Assembly: GCA_934617135.1 (NCBI GenBank)
Contig: CAKTUC010000002.1
Coordinates: 1 to 60,581 of the forward strand
Length of the DNA: 60,581 nt
Direction of reading: 5' to 3'
Source: an uncultured Collinsella sp.
GTDB taxonomy: Bacteria > Actinomycetota > Coriobacteriia > Coriobacteriales > Coriobacteriaceae
Part shown: positions 50,289 through 59,493 of the stretch, piece by piece
Position numbering within the stretch: position 1 is the stretch's first letter
How the letters are laid out: each line of letters opens with the position of its first letter
Position numbers and translations under genes: made by a program
The notes under the pieces: model-generated
The model's database searches: none
Told to the model about the DNA's origin: nothing
Seen by the model: the letters and a program-made list of their open reading frames with translations, nothing else

Positions 50289-53171
50289 ATGACGCTACTG
50301 TATTTCCTTACCCTGTTTCCGCTGGTACCGGCGCTGGGCATGCTGCTCGCGCGCGGTGACCGCGCCCGCGATGCGGTAGGGCTGGTAGGCTCCGGCATCA
50401 TTATGGCGGTGACGGTTGTAGTCGCCATATTATTTTTTGGCACGGGTCCGCAGAGCTTTGAGGTTGCCCCCGGCACCTCGTCTACGCTCTCGATCATCAT
50501 CTCCGCCATCGACGTGATCTTGTGCGACGTCATCCTGTACAACGCGCGCAAATTTAAGAGCACGCTCGCCACGGTGCTCGGCACAGTCCAGCTGGTGGGC
50601 TCGTTCGTCTTTGCGGCCATGGCGTTGCCTGCGGTCGAGGTCGTCACCGCTACGCCTCTCTACCTGGATTACATGAGCGTGATCATGGTGCTTGCCGTCG
50701 GCATCGTCGGCAGCCTGATCTGCGTGTATGCCCTGGGCTACATGAAGGACTTCCAGGCCCACGACGAGCACGAGGCAGCGCTGCGCGGGCAGACCGCGCC
50801 CGACCGTCGCCCGCAGTTCCTGGCGCTTATGTTCCTGTTCCTCTCGGCCATGTTCGTCATCGTGACGAGCGACAACCTGGAGTGGCTGTTCTGCGGTTGG
50901 GAAATCACCACCGTGTGCTCGTTCCTTATGATTGGCTACACGCGCACGCCCGAGGCCATCAAAAACGCCTTTACCCAGATCATCCTCAACATGCTGGGCG
51001 GCATCGCGTTTTTGGCCGGACTCATGTACCTGCACGTTAACGGCATGCCGCTGACCATCTCGGGCATGATCGAGCTTTCCGGCGCCGGAACCGCGCAATC
51101 CGCGCTGCTGGTGATGCCGGTCATTCTGCTGTCGCTCGCCGCCCTTACCAAGGCCGCACAGATGCCGTTCCACACTTGGCTGTTGGGTGCCATGGTTGCC
51201 CCCACGCCCACGAGCGCCCTGCTGCACTCGTCAACCATGGTCAAAGCCGGCGTGTTCCTGATGGTCAAGCTCAGCCCGCTCTATGCCATCTATCCCGTGA
51301 CCGGCTTTATGGTCACGAGTGTGGGTGCCATCACGTTTTTGCTCGCTGCCCTCATGGCCATCTCGCAGAGCAACGCCAAACGCGTGCTCGCGTACTCCAC
51401 CATTTCCAACTTGGGCCTCATCAGCGCCTGCCTGGGCGTCGGCGCGCCCGAGGCCGTGTGGGCCGCGATCTTCCTGATCCTGTTCCATACGGTGGCAAAG
51501 TCGCTGCTGTTCCTGTGCGTGGGCACGGCCGAACATCATATCGGCAGCCGCAATATCGAGGACATGGATGGCATGTTCAGCCGCATGCCGCACCTGACGC
51601 GCCTGATGATGCTGGGCATCATGGGTATGTTCGTGGCGCCGTTTGGCATGCTCGTGTCCAAGTGGGGTGCCCTGGTGGCGTTCGCGCAGACCGGCAACGT
51701 GCTCATGATCATGGTGCTTGCCTTTGGCTCGGCCGCGACGTTCTTCTTCTGGGGCAAGTGGCTTGCCAAGCTTTCGGGCGTCGACCCCACGGCTCAAAAC
51801 GTTGAGGTCAATGTCCATAAGACCGAATGGATGGCGCTCAACACCATCGCCGCGCTGCTGATTCTGTGCTGCGTGGCGTTCCCGGTTATCTCGAGCGGTC
51901 TGGTGTCGCCTTACTTGGCCATGGTGTTTGGCCGCGTGCCGTACGTTATCGGCAAGGACTCCATGTATCTGATGGTGGTTATCGTGGCGTTTATCGCCGT
52001 GGTGCTGCTGACTTCATTCCGCGTGAGCAATAAGCCGCACGTAAACGTATATCTTTCGGGTGTGGGAACCGACAATTACCGCCATTTCCGCGGCTCGATG
52101 GGACACGAGGTGAAGGCCGAAAAGCGCAATTGGTACTCGGAGGACGCCCTTGGCGAGAAGCGTATTGGCCCCGCGGGTAGCGTCGTGTGCTGCAGCATTA
52201 TCGTGTTTGCGCTGCTGTGTTGCGCGTGGATTGGGCCCGAGCGGCTTGCCATGAGCGCGCCCTCGGTGCTGCGCGGCAAGTATTTCGAAGGCTCGGGTGT
52301 CGTGGGCATCTTTATTGGCACCGTGGTGTTTGCCCTGCTGGCGCCGCTTGTGGGCGGCCTGATCGACGGCGTTGACCGCAAACTTTCGGCTCGCATGCAG
52401 GGCCGCGTGGGCCCGCGCCTGCTGCAGCCGTTCTACGACGTTGCCAAGCTGCTGCGCAAAGCCCCCGCCAGCGTAAACACCATGGACGATACCTACATGG
52501 CGTGCGCGCTCATCTTTACCGTGGTGGGCGGCGGCATCTTTGTGTCGGGCTCCAACACGCTGCTGTGCGCTTTTATGGTGACGCTCGCCGCGATCTTTGT
52601 GGTGCTGGCGTCCGCCTCGACGCAAAGCCCGTTTGCCCAGGTTGGCGCGGACCGCGAGTTGCTGCAGGTCATGAGTTACGAGCCCGCCGTTCTGCTGATG
52701 AGCGTGGGTCTGTACCTTGCCACCGATAGCTTCGATTCCATTGCCGTGACGGGGCAGTCGGCCCCCATCATCGTGTACAGCGCGCCCATTTTCCTCGCGC
52801 TGCTCGCGGTGCTTACCATCAAGCTGCGCAAGTCGCCGTTCGATCTTTCGTACTCGCATCACGCGCATCAGGAAATCGTCCAGGGCGTCGCCACCGAGAT
52901 GAGCGGCGGCACGCTGGCCAAGATGACCCTTATGCACTGGTGCGAGACCGTGCTGTTCTTGATGTGGGTGGGCATGTTCTTTGTTTGGGACAACCCGGTG
53001 AGCTGGGTGGTTGCTCTGGTCGTGATGGCCGCGACGTATTTTGTCGAGGTCCTGATCGATAACACCTTCGCCCGTAGCACCTGGCGCAGCTGCTTTAAGC
53101 TCGGCTGGGGCGTGGCGCTGGTGTTTGGCCTGCTCAACCTTATGCCCATCCTCGTCGACGTGTTTATTTAG
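50289..53171 (+). CDS. Ech-type hydrogenase membrane subunit, EchA-EchB fusion
   Basis: 960 residues, two membrane subunits in one chain. About 1-640: NuoL/MrpA/EchA-type ion-translocating protein with around 16 membrane segments and the typical MPFHTWLLGAMVAPTPTSALLHSSTMVKAG and SNAKRVLAYSTISNLG blocks. From about 668: NuoH/EchB-type subunit with DRKLSARMQGRVGPRLLQPFYDVAKLL, QVGADRELLQVMSYEPAVLLMS and SPFDLSYSHHAHQEIVQG. It carries protons or sodium across the membrane and anchors the hydrogenase to it. In known Ech operons these are separate genes; here no stop, frameshift or start codon intervenes. First gene of a five-gene operon; GGGGGAG lies eight bases before the ATG. Confidence 0.9.
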   Translation: MTLLYFLTLFPLVPALGMLLARGDRARDAVGLVGSGIIMAVTVVVAILFFGTGPQSFEVAPGTSSTLSIIISAIDVILCDVILYNARKFKSTLATVLGTVQLVGSFVFAAMALPAVEVVTATPLYLDYMSVIMVLAVGIVGSLICVYALGYMKDFQAHDEHEAALRGQTAPDRRPQFLALMFLFLSAMFVIVTSDNLEWLFCGWEITTVCSFLMIGYTRTPEAIKNAFTQIILNMLGGIAFLAGLMYLHVNGMPLTISGMIELSGAGTAQSALLVMPVILLSLAALTKAAQMPFHTWLLGAMVAPTPTSALLHSSTMVKAGVFLMVKLSPLYAIYPVTGFMVTSVGAITFLLAALMAISQSNAKRVLAYSTISNLGLISACLGVGAPEAVWAAIFLILFHTVAKSLLFLCVGTAEHHIGSRNIEDMDGMFSRMPHLTRLMMLGIMGMFVAPFGMLVSKWGALVAFAQTGNVLMIMVLAFGSAATFFFWGKWLAKLSGVDPTAQNVEVNVHKTEWMALNTIAALLILCCVAFPVISSGLVSPYLAMVFGRVPYVIGKDSMYLMVVIVAFIAVVLLTSFRVSNKPHVNVYLSGVGTDNYRHFRGSMGHEVKAEKRNWYSEDALGEKRIGPAGSVVCCSIIVFALLCCAWIGPERLAMSAPSVLRGKYFEGSGVVGIFIGTVVFALLAPLVGGLIDGVDRKLSARMQGRVGPRLLQPFYDVAKLLRKAPASVNTMDDTYMACALIFTVVGGGIFVSGSNTLLCAFMVTLAAIFVVLASASTQSPFAQVGADRELLQVMSYEPAVLLMSVGLYLATDSFDSIAVTGQSAPIIVYSAPIFLALLAVLTIKLRKSPFDLSYSHHAHQEIVQGVATEMSGGTLAKMTLMHWCETVLFLMWVGMFFVWDNPVSWVVALVVMAATYFVEVLIDNTFARSTWRSCFKLGWGVALVFGLLNLMPILVDVFI

Positions 53172-53183
53172 GAGGCGGCATCC

Positions 53184-53777
53184 ATGGATCATAAAATGTC
53201 GCGCTCGCCGTGGGTTATTCATTACGACGGCTCGAGCTGCAACGGATGCGATATCGAGGTGCTGGCCTCGCTTACCCCGCTGTTTGATGCGGAGCGCTTT
53301 GGCGTGGTCAACACCGGCAATCCCAAGCATGCGGATATCTTTTTGGTGACGGGGTCGGTCAATGCCCAGAACCTGCCCGTCGTGCGCCAGATCTACAACC
53401 AGATGCTCGAGCCCAAGTGCGTGGTGGCCTGCGGTATCTGCGCGTGCTCGGGTGGCGTGTTCCGCGATGCCTATAACGTGATCGGCGGCGTGGACCGCGC
53501 GATTCCCGTGGACGTGTACGCGCCCGGGTGCGCCATTCGTCCCGAGACCGTGATCGATGCCATTGTGGAGGCGTGCGGCATTCTGGACCAGAAGGAGGCC
53601 GTGATGCGCGCCGGTGGCGATCCGCTCACCGTGGGCGGCGCTGCTACCTGGGACGGCGGCGTTGCGCTGGGCGAGGACGGGTTTGTAGCCGCTGCGGAGG
53701 CCGGCGATGGGGTCGGCGCTGGCGACGCACCTGCTGAGACGCCCGTCGCACCCGCCGCTGCAAAGGAGGCCGAGTAA
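53184..53777 (+). CDS. echC: Ech-type hydrogenase small subunit (NuoB-like)
   Basis: 197 residues. It holds the [4Fe-4S] cluster next to the NiFe site: Cys in SSCNGCDIEVLASLTP (18-33), CGICACSGGVF (about 77) and the YAPGCAIRPETV segment where relatives have PGCPPRPE. The conserved family part ends about residue 150. The remaining tail is an Ala/Gly/Glu-rich stretch with no recognised function, absent from typical EchC. Ends with a one-base overlap onto echD. GGAGGCGG precedes the start. Confidence 0.9.
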   Translation: MDHKMSRSPWVIHYDGSSCNGCDIEVLASLTPLFDAERFGVVNTGNPKHADIFLVTGSVNAQNLPVVRQIYNQMLEPKCVVACGICACSGGVFRDAYNVIGGVDRAIPVDVYAPGCAIRPETVIDAIVEACGILDQKEAVMRAGGDPLTVGGAATWDGGVALGEDGFVAAAEAGDGVGAGDAPAETPVAPAAAKEAE

Positions 53778-54493
53778 TGCAAAAGGCAATCTATATCACC
53801 GTCGGGATCGATGAGCTGCTGTCGCATGTGCAGGCGCTCAAGGGCGCCGGCGCGCGCTTTGTGCAGATGCATGCCGAGCGCTGCGTGGACGACGGCTCGT
53901 ATCGCCTGGTCTATACGTTTATCAACGTTCGTGCTGCTCAGGAGCATATTGCACAGGACGGCAGCTATGCGATTGAGAACCTGGTAGTCGAGGGCATCGA
54001 CCAATATCAGGAGATTCCGTCCATCAGCTCGTACTATCCGGCGGTGTTCCCGTTTGAGAATGAGGTCCACGACCTGTTTGGTCTTGCCATTACCGACATG
54101 CAGATTGACTTTAAGGGCTTTTTCTACCAGGTCTCGATTGCCGAACCCATGAGCGTCATCACACCCGAGGTGAAAGCCGCGCGTGAGAAGGCCATGAAGG
54201 TCCGCGCCGCCGCCGAGGCCAAGGCGCGCAAGGCCGCAGCCGAGAAGGCCGCTGCCGCTGCTGCTGCGGGGGAGGGCGCCGCAGGTGCCGGCGATGTTGC
54301 GAGCGCTGCTGCCGCCCAGCCCGCTGCGGCTGCCGGCTCCGATGCTCAGCATGACGATGCCGCTGCCAAGGCCGCGCTCAAGGCTGCCGAGATGGAGGCA
54401 AAGCTCGCCGCCATGGGCCCCGAGAAAGCGGCCAAGGTCCGTGCGGCGCTTGCCGCCAAGGCCGCCCGCGACAAGCAGAAAAAGGAGGCGTAA
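53777..54493 (+). CDS. echD: Ech-type hydrogenase subunit D (NuoC-like) with Ala/Lys-rich tail
   Basis: 238 residues. The first about 130 match NuoC/EchD (YRLVYTFINVRAAQEH, ISSYYPAVFPFENEVHDLFGL, the family signature region). From about residue 135 the chain turns into a long Ala/Lys/Glu helix-forming tail (KAAREKAMKVRAAAEAKARK and similar), roughly 100 residues beyond the normal end. The tail looks like a charged single helix or coiled coil and might tether or stiffen the complex; similar though shorter low-complexity tails occur on echC. The start overlaps the echC stop by one base. Confidence 0.88.
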   Translation: MQKAIYITVGIDELLSHVQALKGAGARFVQMHAERCVDDGSYRLVYTFINVRAAQEHIAQDGSYAIENLVVEGIDQYQEIPSISSYYPAVFPFENEVHDLFGLAITDMQIDFKGFFYQVSIAEPMSVITPEVKAAREKAMKVRAAAEAKARKAAAEKAAAAAAAGEGAAGAGDVASAAAAQPAAAAGSDAQHDDAAAKAALKAAEMEAKLAAMGPEKAAKVRAALAAKAARDKQKKEA

Positions 54494-54498
54494 GGTCC

Positions 54499-55587
54499 AT
54501 GGCACATCGCTCCGTTATTCCGTTTGGCCCGCAGCACCCGGTGCTGCCCGAGCCGCTTCACCTGGACCTGGTGATCGAGGACGACCGCGTCATCGAGGCA
54601 ATTCCGCAGATCGGCTTTGTGCACCGCGGACTCGAGAAGCTCACCGAAAAGCGCGACATGCACCAGTTTGGCTACATCGCCGAGCGCATCTGCGGCATCT
54701 GCGCCGTGGGCCACAGTTGCGGCTATGCCAGCGCCTGCGAGCGCATGCTCGACATCGAGGTGCCCGGCCGCGTGCAGTATATCCGCACCATTTTGCATGA
54801 GCTTTCGCGCATTCACTCGCACCTGCTGTGGTTGGGCCTGCTCGCCGATGCCTTTGGCTTCGAGGCGCTGTTCTATCGTTCGTGGACCCTGCGCGAGCAG
54901 ATTCTCAAGATCTTTGAGAGCACCTGCGGCGGCCGCGTGATCCTGTCGATCAACGAGATCGGCGGCCTTAAGCACGACATCGAGGACTCCGAGTTGGCGG
55001 GTATCGTTCAGACGCTCGACGCCATGCGCCCCGACTACGAGGCCCTGGTGCATACGTTTTTGGACGACGCCAGTTGTGGCGAGCGCCTGCATGGCGTGGG
55101 CGTGATCAGCAAGAAGGACGCGCTGGAGCTTTCGATGGTCGGCCCGTTCGGTCGCGCTTCGGGCGTGGACTACGACGTGCGCATGTTCGGCGACGGCGCC
55201 TATGCGGACCTGGCCGCGTTTGAGCCTATCGTTGCTAGCGATGGCGACTGCTATGCCCGCTGTCAGGTGCGTTGTGTCGAGGTCACGCAGGCCATGGACA
55301 TCATCAAGGAGCTTGTGGGCAAGATTCCGCACGACGGAATCGGCGGGCGCACCAAGCTCACGCCGGCCGACGGCGCGCGCGGCGAGGTTGTGATTGAGCA
55401 GCCGCGCGGCGAGGCGTACTACTATGTACGCGGCAACGGCACCAAGAACCTGGACCGTTTTCGCGTGCGAACGCCGACGTCGCAAAACCTGGCGGGTCTG
55501 ACGCATGCGCTGCAGGGCGTGCTCCTTGCCAACGTGCCCATGATTATCCTGACCATCGATCTCTGCATTAGCTGCACGGAAAGGTAG
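54499..55587 (+). CDS. echE: Ech-type hydrogenase large (NiFe) subunit
   Basis: 362 residues. Both nickel-binding pairs are present: RICGICAVGH (about 63-72) and the C-terminal DLCISCTER (about 354-362), where the Ni-Fe centre binds four Cys. This separates it from NuoD of complex I, which lacks them. The chain stops right after the second pair, so, as in Ech, there is no C-terminal extension to be removed by a maturation protease. Between lie HELSRIHSHLLWLGLLADAFG and an EIGGLKHDIEDSE block. It interconverts H2 and protons using ferredoxin electrons. The start is five bases past echD. No maturation (hyp) genes are in the window. Confidence 0.92.
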   Translation: MAHRSVIPFGPQHPVLPEPLHLDLVIEDDRVIEAIPQIGFVHRGLEKLTEKRDMHQFGYIAERICGICAVGHSCGYASACERMLDIEVPGRVQYIRTILHELSRIHSHLLWLGLLADAFGFEALFYRSWTLREQILKIFESTCGGRVILSINEIGGLKHDIEDSELAGIVQTLDAMRPDYEALVHTFLDDASCGERLHGVGVISKKDALELSMVGPFGRASGVDYDVRMFGDGAYADLAAFEPIVASDGDCYARCQVRCVEVTQAMDIIKELVGKIPHDGIGGRTKLTPADGARGEVVIEQPRGEAYYYVRGNGTKNLDRFRVRTPTSQNLAGLTHALQGVLLANVPMIILTIDLCISCTER

Positions 55588-55594
55588 GCGCGGC

Positions 55595-55936
55595 ATGAGT
55601 TTACTGACATTTGCCAAGACGGCCTTGGGTTCTATGGTCAAGCAGCCGGTAACGGTGTGCTATCCGCAGGAGAAGCTGACGGCGCCCGAGCGCTTGCGCG
55701 GGCATATCGTCAATGACATGGACGTGTGCATCTGCTGCGGCATGTGCGCGCGGCGTTGCCCGGCGGGCGCGCTCGCGGTCGATCGCAAGGGTGGTACCTG
55801 GTCGATCGACCCGTATGCCTGCGTGGTGTGCGGCGAGTGCATCGAAAGCTGCCCCAAGCACTGTCTGAGCATGGACACCGCCCGTACTCCGGTTGCGGCG
55901 AACAAGACTCCCACGGTAGAAACCAAGCCGGAGTAG
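55595..55936 (+). CDS. echF: Ech-type hydrogenase ferredoxin subunit (NuoI-like)
   Basis: 113 residues with two [4Fe-4S] motifs: CICCGMCARRCPAGAL (about 44-59) and CVVCGECIESCPKHCL (about 74-89). It hands electrons from soluble ferredoxin to the small subunit. Compared with NuoI it is short at the N terminus, as in EchF. Last gene of the operon; a hairpin (55969-56002, 15 bp with one mismatch) follows 33 bases later but has no T run, and a terminator-like stem comes in the repeat beyond it. Confidence 0.9.
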   Translation: MSLLTFAKTALGSMVKQPVTVCYPQEKLTAPERLRGHIVNDMDVCICCGMCARRCPAGALAVDRKGGTWSIDPYACVVCGECIESCPKHCLSMDTARTPVAANKTPTVETKPE

Positions 55937-56061
55937 CGCTGGAATGGGGCTGGTATAGCGCTGGAATAGGGGCCGGCGGGGCAAAAATGCCCCACCGGCC
56001 CCGCGCGCGAACGCGTGTGCGGGCCGCCACGCGACCCGTCCAGCCCGAAAATGACCCGCCT

Positions 56062-56465
56062 GCCACGAAATGGGCCCATCTACTACTTTTGGGCGCCAAC
56101 CCCCAACCACGGCAAAAAATGTGAAAACAAAACCGCAGGTAGAACGCCTGCGGTTTTCTGGAAAACGGGGGTATGGTCGGGGGCATCGAGTCAAACGTAG
56201 TAGATGGGCAGGTTTCGTGGCGAGCGGTTCCGGCTGATCCCTTGGGGACGGAGGAAAACGGATCATTTTGGTCCCGCAAGGCTTGCGGAGGCACTCGCGC
56301 AGGGCCGCCCGACAAAACTATGCCGGTTTACGGGGCTGAGTCACGAGTTCCCAACCATGCCGATATTCGTGAAAATGAAACCGCAGGTAGATGAGCCGCC
56401 ATTTTGCAGAAAACGCGGGTATGGATGGGGGTCCTGAGTTTAGCCCCGTAAACCGGCATAGTTTT
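56062..56465. repeat. Composite nested palindromic repeat, copy 2 (inverted relative to copy 1)
   Basis: Unit B comes first (arms about 56062-56090 and 56192-56221, core hairpin 56129-56156 with AAAACCGCAGG), then the spacer read backwards (GGGACGGAGGAAAACGGATC), then unit A (arms 56314-56337 and 56442-56465, perfect 24 bp). Order and strand are the reverse of copy 1 at 7212-7622. Again it fills the gap between two convergent genes. No gene is visible in 55937-56526. Confidence 0.85.
56129..56156. terminator. Bidirectional terminator-like hairpin in unit B, copy 2
   Basis: AAAACCGCAGG / CCTGCGGTTTT around TAGAACG, with T-rich flanks on both strands. Probably ends both the hydrogenase and the two-component transcripts. 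Confidence 0.65.
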
Positions 56466-56526
56466 GAAATGGCACCATATCGGTAACAGCCATTTTGCTA
56501 TGCCGGAGCGGTTGGTCGTCGGGCAA

Positions 56527-57156
56527 CTACCCTCGCAGGTAGGCGATGGCGATTTGGGTGCGGTTGCGCAGGCCCATTTTTGCCAGAATCGAGCTGATGT
56601 GGTTGCGCACCGTGCCTTCGCCCATGTAGGCCGTGGCGGCGATTTCCTTGTTATCGAGGCCGCGGGCGATGAGCTCTGCGACTTCGAACTCGCGGTCGGT
56701 CAGGCTGGCAAAGGCGGCGGGCCGGCGGGGCATGCCCGCCTCAACGCCCGTTCCGTCAAAGTCGATGTCTTCGATCGCCTTGCCCTCGAGCACGCGCTTG
56801 CCGTCCATGACCTGCGCCAACGCTGGCGGGATGGCGGCGACATCGGTTTTAATCAGGTAGCCGCGGGCGCCCAGCTTGAGCGCCGACACAATGTACTCGT
56901 CATCCGAGAATGTCGTCAGAAACACCACCCGCGCCGCAGGGTCGTGCTCAAGGATTTCGCGTGCCGCCGAAAGTCCGTCGCGTCCCGGCATCTGAATGTC
57001 GAGCAGCGCGATGTCGGGCGAGTGCTCGGCGTAGAGCGCGACCGCGTCGTCGCCGTTGGCGCCGGTGCCCACTACTTCGATCTGCGTCTGGGCGCCCAGG
57101 ATAATCTTGAGCGAATCGACCACCAAGCGGTCGTCGTCGACAACAATGAGCCTCAT
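56527..57156 (-). CDS. NarL/LuxR-family response regulator
   Basis: 209 residues. The receiver domain (1-120) has acidic VVDDD, phospho-acceptor Asp in IALLDIQMPG (about 53), Thr in FLTTFSD and Lys in YLIKTD. The LuxR-type HTH (about 145-205) is LTDREFEVAELIARGLDNKEIAATAYMGEGTVRNHISSILAKMG. Overlaps the histidine kinase gene by four bases (ATGA), so both are translated together. With the divergent ABC exporter it resembles DesKR- or LnrJK-type systems that switch on an exporter. Confidence 0.94.
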   Translation of the reverse strand: MRLIVVDDDRLVVDSLKIILGAQTQIEVVGTGANGDDAVALYAEHSPDIALLDIQMPGRDGLSAAREILEHDPAARVVFLTTFSDDEYIVSALKLGARGYLIKTDVAAIPPALAQVMDGKRVLEGKAIEDIDFDGTGVEAGMPRRPAAFASLTDREFEVAELIARGLDNKEIAATAYMGEGTVRNHISSILAKMGLRNRTQIAIAYLRG

Positions 57157-58298
57157 CGGGCGTCATCTCCTTGCTGTTTGGGGACGGTGGCAAACACGCG
57201 CCAGCCGGGGGCGCCGGCACGCGGCCCGGCGGTAAAGGTCCCGCCAAGCGCCTCGACGCGCTCGCGCATGGAGCCGAGCCCCATGCCTTCTGCGATGCCT
57301 CGGCTGTTTGTCTTGGTCGCTCCCGTTCCGTCGTCGGTAACGATGAGCTGGTAAAACGACGGATGCTCCATGCATCGCACGGTAACGTTTTGAGCACGGG
57401 CGTGGCGTATGGTGTTGGAGAGTGCCTCGCGCAGGATCGCCGCAAAGCAGTTGGCGACGTTGGCGGGTACATGCTCGGCCAAAACCTCAAGCTCAATCTG
57501 CGGCCCGCCATCTGAGCACGCGCCTTTCACGATGCGCTCGAGCTGTACGGAGAGATTGGCCGCGTTGTCGTTGAGCGCGTGGACGCTGGTGCGCACGAGC
57601 TGAAGCGCCTCATCGACCGTGCGCTTGACGTCGGCGAAGTCGGCGGCGACGCCGGGCTCGTTGGCGTGGACCACGCGTAGGGCTTCGGTTTGCAGCGAGG
57701 CGCGCGTGAGCTGGTGGCCCACGTTATCGTGGATCTCGCGCGCGATGCGGGCGCGTTCGGCGAGCGTCGCGAGCTCGACCTCGTAGTCCTGGCGGTCGGC
57801 AAGGTCGCGGTTGCGCGCCTCGAGCGCGAGAGCTCGTTCCTGCAGCTCGTCGCGGGTGCGACGCATGCGCTCCTGTTCGCGTTCCAGCTGAGCAGTGCGC
57901 AACGACAGTAAGGTGGCGGCGACCGAAAGGATGGCGGTCAACAGGAGCGTTCGGGCGGGAAGCATGCCGGCGCGAAAATCCGCAACGAGCGCGCAGACAA
58001 AGATGGCGCCGGCGCTCAGTGCGCCCCAGGCGTGCTCGCGGCGCACGCGTCGCGCGATGTCATAGAAGGCGAGGGGCGCAAACGGCATAAACGACGGCAC
58101 AAAGACGGCTACGATGACGTAGGCGTAGCTGCCGGCCTCGCTGGCGCGGCGGGCGCGTTCGACTTGCGCGACTTCGGCCAAGGCGGTGATGATAACGCCA
58201 AGGCAAAACGCTGCGACCAAGCGAGCATCCACAGCAAGGCCCAAGGCGGCCGCGATGCAGCACGCCAGCACGATCGATTTGTCGAAAAGCCTGTTCAT
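57153..58298 (-). CDS. Sensor histidine kinase, HisKA_3 type
   Basis: 381 residues from the ATG at 58298. About five membrane segments lie in the first 140 residues (KSIVLACCIAAALGLAVDA and on), followed by a coiled coil (LRTAQLEREQERMRRTRDELQERALALEAR). The phospho-acceptor His is in IAREIHDNVGHQLTRASLQTEAL, and the ATP-binding domain has REALSNTIRHA and MGLGSMRERVEALGGTF. The cytoplasmic sensor part is minimal, so it may sense membrane-bound stress. No ribosome-binding site precedes 58298, but TACAAT ends six bases before it, suggesting a leaderless transcript. A start at 58400 is open but less likely. Confidence 0.9.
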   Translation of the reverse strand: MNRLFDKSIVLACCIAAALGLAVDARLVAAFCLGVIITALAEVAQVERARRASEAGSYAYVIVAVFVPSFMPFAPLAFYDIARRVRREHAWGALSAGAIFVCALVADFRAGMLPARTLLLTAILSVAATLLSLRTAQLEREQERMRRTRDELQERALALEARNRDLADRQDYEVELATLAERARIAREIHDNVGHQLTRASLQTEALRVVHANEPGVAADFADVKRTVDEALQLVRTSVHALNDNAANLSVQLERIVKGACSDGGPQIELEVLAEHVPANVANCFAAILREALSNTIRHARAQNVTVRCMEHPSFYQLIVTDDGTGATKTNSRGIAEGMGLGSMRERVEALGGTFTAGPRAGAPGWRVFATVPKQQGDDAR

Positions 58299-58303
58299 AC
58301 GGC

Positions 58304-58310
58304 CATTGTA
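58304..58310 (-). promoter_or_regulatory. Possible -10 box of a leaderless two-component transcript
   Basis: Minus-strand TACAAT about six bases before the kinase ATG; no Shine-Dalgarno sequence lies between. A convincing -35 was not seen. Confidence 0.35.
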
Positions 58311-58545
58311 CGCGAAGCCGCGCGCGGGGAGGGAAGCCGTGCCTGCAACCGTGACATTCCTCCCGGAGCGCCGGTGCCGCGGCATGGATGGGACAAACAC
58401 TTCTGATTAATTTGTCCCATATCTCGCTGGTCGCTTGCGGGCTCTGCCGCTCGCCCTGCACTTGTGACAAAGCTCACTGGTGCGCGCCGCCTGCTCCTGC
58501 GATGATGCAATCGTACCGGGCCACGACCAACGGAAGGGCCGCCTC

Positions 58546-59484
58546 ATGACAGACATCGTCCACGTCGAAAACCTCGTCAAGCGCTATGACGATCTTATTG
58601 CGCTCGACCACTTTAACCTGAACATCGCCCCTGGCGAGATCTTTGGCCTGCTCGGCCCCAACGGCTCGGGCAAGACCACCTCCATCAACTGCATCCTGCA
58701 GCTGCTCGCCTACGACAAGGGCGCTATCGAGCTGTTCGGCGAGCCCATGACGCCCGCCCGCTACGACCTTAAGCGCCGCATTGGCGTGGTGCCGCAGCAA
58801 GTGGCGGTGTTTGACGAGCTCACGGTACGCGAGAACATCGACTATTTCTGCAGCCTTTACGTCAGCGACCGCAAGCGCCGCCGCGCGCTGGTCGACGAGG
58901 CGATCGACTTCGTTGGTCTGGGCGACTTTACCAAGTTCCGTCCCGGCAAACTCTCGGGCGGCCTGGCGCGTCGTCTCAACATCGCCTGCGGCATCGCGCA
59001 CAAGCCCGAGCTCATCTTTTTTGACGAGCCTACGGTGGCGGTCGATCCGCAGAGTCGCAACGCCATCCTGGAGGGCATCTGCCGCCTGCGCGACGAGGGC
59101 GCCACGGTGGTGTATACCAGCCATTACATGGAGGAAGTCGAGCAGATCTGCAGCCGCATCATGATCATGGACGGCGGGCGCGTGCTGGCGCAGGGCACCA
59201 ACGACGAGCTCAAGCGCATGATCCAGATGGGCGAGCGCGTGACCGTCGAGGTCGGCGCCGTCGAGGCCGCCACGGTCGAGCGGCTGTGTGCCCTCGAGCA
59301 CGTGCTTTCGGTCGAGCTGTCCGGCGGCGAACTTGTCTGCACCTGCGAGGCGAGCCCGCACAACCTGGTCGACATCCTCGACACGCTGCGCGCCGCCGAC
59401 GTTGCGCTCGGCCGCGTGTGGAGCGAGCCGCCGACCCTCAACGACGTGTTCCTCGAGATTACCGGCCGCGAGCTGCGCGACTAG
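58546..59484 (+). CDS. ABC-2 exporter ATP-binding protein
   Basis: 312 residues. ABC ATPase domain at 1-220: Walker A GPNGSGKTT (about 39), Q-loop VVPQQVAVFDELTVREN, signature LSGGLARRLNIACGIAHKP, Walker B LIFFDEPTVAVDP and switch His in YTSHYMEEVEQ. A C-terminal extension of about 90 residues is typical of drug and lantibiotic exporter ATPases. The ATG at 58546 follows GGAAGGG; the open frame upstream lacks a site. It is transcribed divergently from the kinase gene, with nine bases to the permease gene. Confidence 0.93.
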   Translation: MTDIVHVENLVKRYDDLIALDHFNLNIAPGEIFGLLGPNGSGKTTSINCILQLLAYDKGAIELFGEPMTPARYDLKRRIGVVPQQVAVFDELTVRENIDYFCSLYVSDRKRRRALVDEAIDFVGLGDFTKFRPGKLSGGLARRLNIACGIAHKPELIFFDEPTVAVDPQSRNAILEGICRLRDEGATVVYTSHYMEEVEQICSRIMIMDGGRVLAQGTNDELKRMIQMGERVTVEVGAVEAATVERLCALEHVLSVELSGGELVCTCEASPHNLVDILDTLRAADVALGRVWSEPPTLNDVFLEITGRELRD

Positions 59485-59493
59485 GGGGCGGCC

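Noticed and set aside
52014..53789. 591-codon frame antisense to the Ech genes
   Set aside because: His/Arg-rich shadow spanning three real genes.
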